From Rhodovulum robiginosum (GTDB taxonomy: Bacteria > Pseudomonadota > Alphaproteobacteria > Rhodobacterales > Rhodobacteraceae): DNA of 64,000 nucleotides. This document shows, one piece after another, positions 62,366 through 64,000 of this stretch. The stretch lies in assembly GCF_003944755.1 (NCBI RefSeq), contig NZ_RWGU01000044.1:113286-177285 (forward strand), written 5' to 3'. The translations under genes were made by a program, and so were the position numbers. The first letter of the stretch is position 1; every line of letters begins with the position of its first letter. Under the pieces are notes generated by a model. The model was not told where the DNA came from. It searched no databases and saw nothing but the letters and a program-made list of their open reading frames with translations.

Positions 62366-63136
62366 CTACACGTTGATCGGGATGCGCGTGCAGCCCGGCG
62401 GCACCTCGACCTCGCGCACCGAGGATTCGCGCACCGTCCGGGCGATCTTGACCCCCGACTCGGCGCATTCCTTGTTGAACAGGATAAGATCGTTGCGCAT
62501 CCCCTTTTGCAGGTTGCGCATCTCGGTGTAGTGGCCGCAAGGCTTGGTCAGCTTGCCGCCGCGCATCTTGAAGCCGCCCTTGGCATCCTTGACCGGATCG
62601 TATTTGCGAAATTCCTTTCGCAACTCGTTGTTCTTGTGCATCAACTGGGCGCGCAGCTTCAGGCATTTGGCCTTTCGCTCATCGTCGGACATCCCGGCCT
62701 TGTTGAAATCCTGCGCGCCCACTTTCGGCATCGGCGGCGTGTTGGGCGGCGAACCGTGGTTGCCGGTCGAGATGTCGGTGAAGCGGCAGACCGGCTGGCC
62801 ATCGGCCTTCACGTCCATCGACCAGGCCTGGGAATAGCTCTTGCCCATGTTCTTGGAACTGACGACACCCTTTTTCGGGGCGCATCCGGCCTCGTCGCCG
62901 CTGGTCTTGCTGAAATAGGACTTGTTCTTCTGGTTGATCGTCTTGCCGCCGATCTTGACCGTCGAGGTGCCCTTGGTCGTGTCGGCATCCATGCCGAAAT
63001 TGGGGTACGGGATCGGCACGCCCGGCGGCGTGGCCGGGGTCTGCGGCGGGGTCATGCAGACATCGGGGAAGGCCGCAATGACCTTGCATTGCTGCGCCTT
63101 GCAGGACACTTCCTTGCCGTTGGCGAACACCGTCAT
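62366..63136 (-). CDS. PAAR-like (DUF4150) protein with a C-terminal putative toxin domain
   Basis: A 256-residue protein. Residues about 1-140 are the DUF4150 PAAR-like domain (MTVFANGKEVSCKAQQCKVIAAFPDVCMTPPQTPATPPGVPIPYPNFGM-type start, then SKTSGDEAGCAPKKGVVSSKNMGKSYSQAWSMDVKADGQPVCRFTD), which caps the T6SS spike. The remaining ~110 residues are Lys/Arg- and Cys-rich, with a C-GHYTEMRNLQKGMRNDL segment carrying His and Glu and an N-K-E-C motif; I do not recognise it, and its placement suggests a cargo toxin. It overlaps the upstream gene by 4 bp and is followed by the ankyrin gene. Confidence 0.78.
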   Translation of the reverse strand: MTVFANGKEVSCKAQQCKVIAAFPDVCMTPPQTPATPPGVPIPYPNFGMDADTTKGTSTVKIGGKTINQKNKSYFSKTSGDEAGCAPKKGVVSSKNMGKSYSQAWSMDVKADGQPVCRFTDISTGNHGSPPNTPPMPKVGAQDFNKAGMSDDERKAKCLKLRAQLMHKNNELRKEFRKYDPVKDAKGGFKMRGGKLTKPCGHYTEMRNLQKGMRNDLILFNKECAESGVKIARTVRESSVREVEVPPGCTRIPINV

Positions 63137-64000
63137 GGCCGCGCCCCCTGCACCAGCACCGCGGCCCCGCAGGCGCCGTCGTCGCCGCTGGCCTCGATCA
63201 GCACCGGCGCGCCGGGCGCGTAGCCCTTGGCGGCCGCGGCCAGCGCCGCGCCGATCATCAGCGGCACCGCCGCCGCGCCGACATTGCCCAGGCTCTCGGC
63301 GGGCAGCCACAGGTCCTGCATCTCGTGGCGGTCGCGCAAGAGGCGCGTCGAGGCCAGTGCCGTCTGGCGAAAGAAATACTGCTCGCCGCTGACATCGGAG
63401 ATCCGGAAATCGACCCCGTCGAAGCCCTGCCCGGCCTCGTCGAGCGCCTGCCGGTAGGCCGCCGCCATGCCCTCGCCGCGCAGCGGCAGGTCGAGCCCGT
63501 CCTCCGCCTGGCGGTTATAAAGATACGCCGCCTCGCGGGCGAGGCCGAGCCCGGCCAGCGCCAGCGCGCCCTGCCCGCCGGCCCCCACCAGCACCGCCGC
63601 CGCGGCCTCTCCGGGGATGAAGCCGTTGGAATTTTCCTGGGTCAGCAGCCGCTCGTCGGCCAGGTAATGGGCCAGTGCCGGGCCGGTCAGGTAGCTGTCG
63701 ACCCCGGCGATCAGGGCGTAGTCGATACCGCCCTCGGCCAGCAGCCGCCGGGCCTGACCCAGCGCGACCAGGCCCGAGGGCCGGCCATGGGCGACGATCC
63801 GGGTGCGGGTGCGCGGCGGCAGCTCGACAATCCGGCCGATCTCTTCGGCCAGGTGCGCGGCATCGCCCAGCGGGCGGCCCGGGCGGCCGTCTTCGGGCAG
63901 GCAGAGGATCAGCGCGCTGCGGCCCTCGGCGCCGGGCACCGCGGCCAGAACCTCGGCAATGGCGCCGGCGGCCATGCGGGCCAGCCGCTCGGCCCCCGCG
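63133..64000 (-). CDS. ketoacyl-synthase-like protein of T6SS loci (5' end outside window)
   Basis: The visible 289 residues run to the window edge without an obvious start; an in-frame ATG at 63975 exists but sequence upstream (ERLARMAAGAIAEVL) continues the pattern. Thiolase-fold segments: IVAHGRPSGLVALGQARRLLAEGGIDYALIAGVDSYL, ENSNGFIPGEAAAAVLVG, and SLGNVGAAAVPLMIGAALAAAAKGYAPGAPVLIEASGDDGACGAAVLV. This is the 3-oxoacyl-ACP-synthase-like protein often found beside DUF2169/DUF4150 genes in T6SS cargo loci; its reaction there is unknown. The usual catalytic Cys of ketoacyl synthases would lie near AGVDS, where no Cys is seen. Confidence 0.75.
   Translation of the reverse strand, partial: AGAERLARMAAGAIAEVLAAVPGAEGRSALILCLPEDGRPGRPLGDAAHLAEEIGRIVELPPRTRTRIVAHGRPSGLVALGQARRLLAEGGIDYALIAGVDSYLTGPALAHYLADERLLTQENSNGFIPGEAAAAVLVGAGGQGALALAGLGLAREAAYLYNRQAEDGLDLPLRGEGMAAAYRQALDEAGQGFDGVDFRISDVSGEQYFFRQTALASTRLLRDRHEMQDLWLPAESLGNVGAAAVPLMIGAALAAAAKGYAPGAPVLIEASGDDGACGAAVLVQGARP

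Overview
The window is GC-rich, densely packed bacterial DNA. Genes often overlap by 4 bp (ATGA) and most Shine-Dalgarno sites are AGGGAGG-like. The gene content suggests an alphaproteobacterium of the Rhodobacteraceae (Rhodobacterales): an aglEFGAK alpha-glucoside operon, urtABCDE, several TRAP/Liv transporters, CowN, FNR-type boxes, and gene ends carrying a short repeat with the core GGGATATTT..GGCCAGAAGAA. The genus cannot be fixed from the sequence alone.

Layout. 1-1450: tail of a CDI-type nuclease toxin, its probable immunity gene, and a frameshifted pseudogene. 1.5-4.8 kb: homogentisate branch (hmgA, FAH-family hydrolase, an MBL-fold protein lacking one metal site). 4.8-14.2 kb, minus strand: pyruvyl transferase, MoeA-like protein, XdhC, two YeeE/YedE sulfur-transport proteins, a predicted FNR-controlled small RNA, CoxE-like VWA protein, MoxR ATPase, Asp/Glu-racemase-like protein and an M24 peptidase. 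14.7-18.4 kb: guaB, cowN, a CooA-like Crp/Fnr regulator, a TDT-family transporter and a 30-residue protein resembling a sorting tail. 18.5-24.2 kb: agmatinase-like hydrolase, HpaI-type aldolase, TRAP transporter, FmdB zinc ribbon. 24.3-34.1 kb: agl alpha-glucoside operon, divergent from lacI-type regulator, beta-glucosidase and glucokinase. 34.2-54.5 kb: a catabolic island with a molybdenum hydroxylase, 6-hydroxynicotinate-reductase-like protein, UPF0280 and AA_synth proteins, MarR, Liv transporter, HyuA/HyuB ATP-dependent amidohydrolase, TetR, CoA ligase and enoyl-CoA hydratase. 54.5-60.6 kb: urea ABC transporter urtABCDE. 61.0-64.0 kb: a type VI secretion cargo module (DUF6484, stub of a TIGR02270 protein, ankyrin protein, PAAR-like effector, ketoacyl-synthase-like protein).

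Most interesting. (1) At 9687-9873 on the minus strand, a perfect FNR box precedes a promoter, a ~187-nt transcript and a terminator. Three consecutive hairpins in it display the same CCUCCCU loop, the exact complement of AGGGAGG Shine-Dalgarno sites, so it looks like an oxygen-regulated small RNA. (2) cowN lies next to a CooA-like regulator, and an exact CooA-type site (TGTCA-N6-CGACA) sits about 41.5 bp upstream of its predicted start, forming a CO-response module. (3) The 34-54 kb island can be read as a reductive N-heterocycle degradation route in which the lactam is opened by HyuA/HyuB. (4) The YeeE/YedE promoter combines a second FNR box with an SqrR/BigR-like operator. No rRNA, tRNA, CRISPR array or complete insertion sequence was seen.
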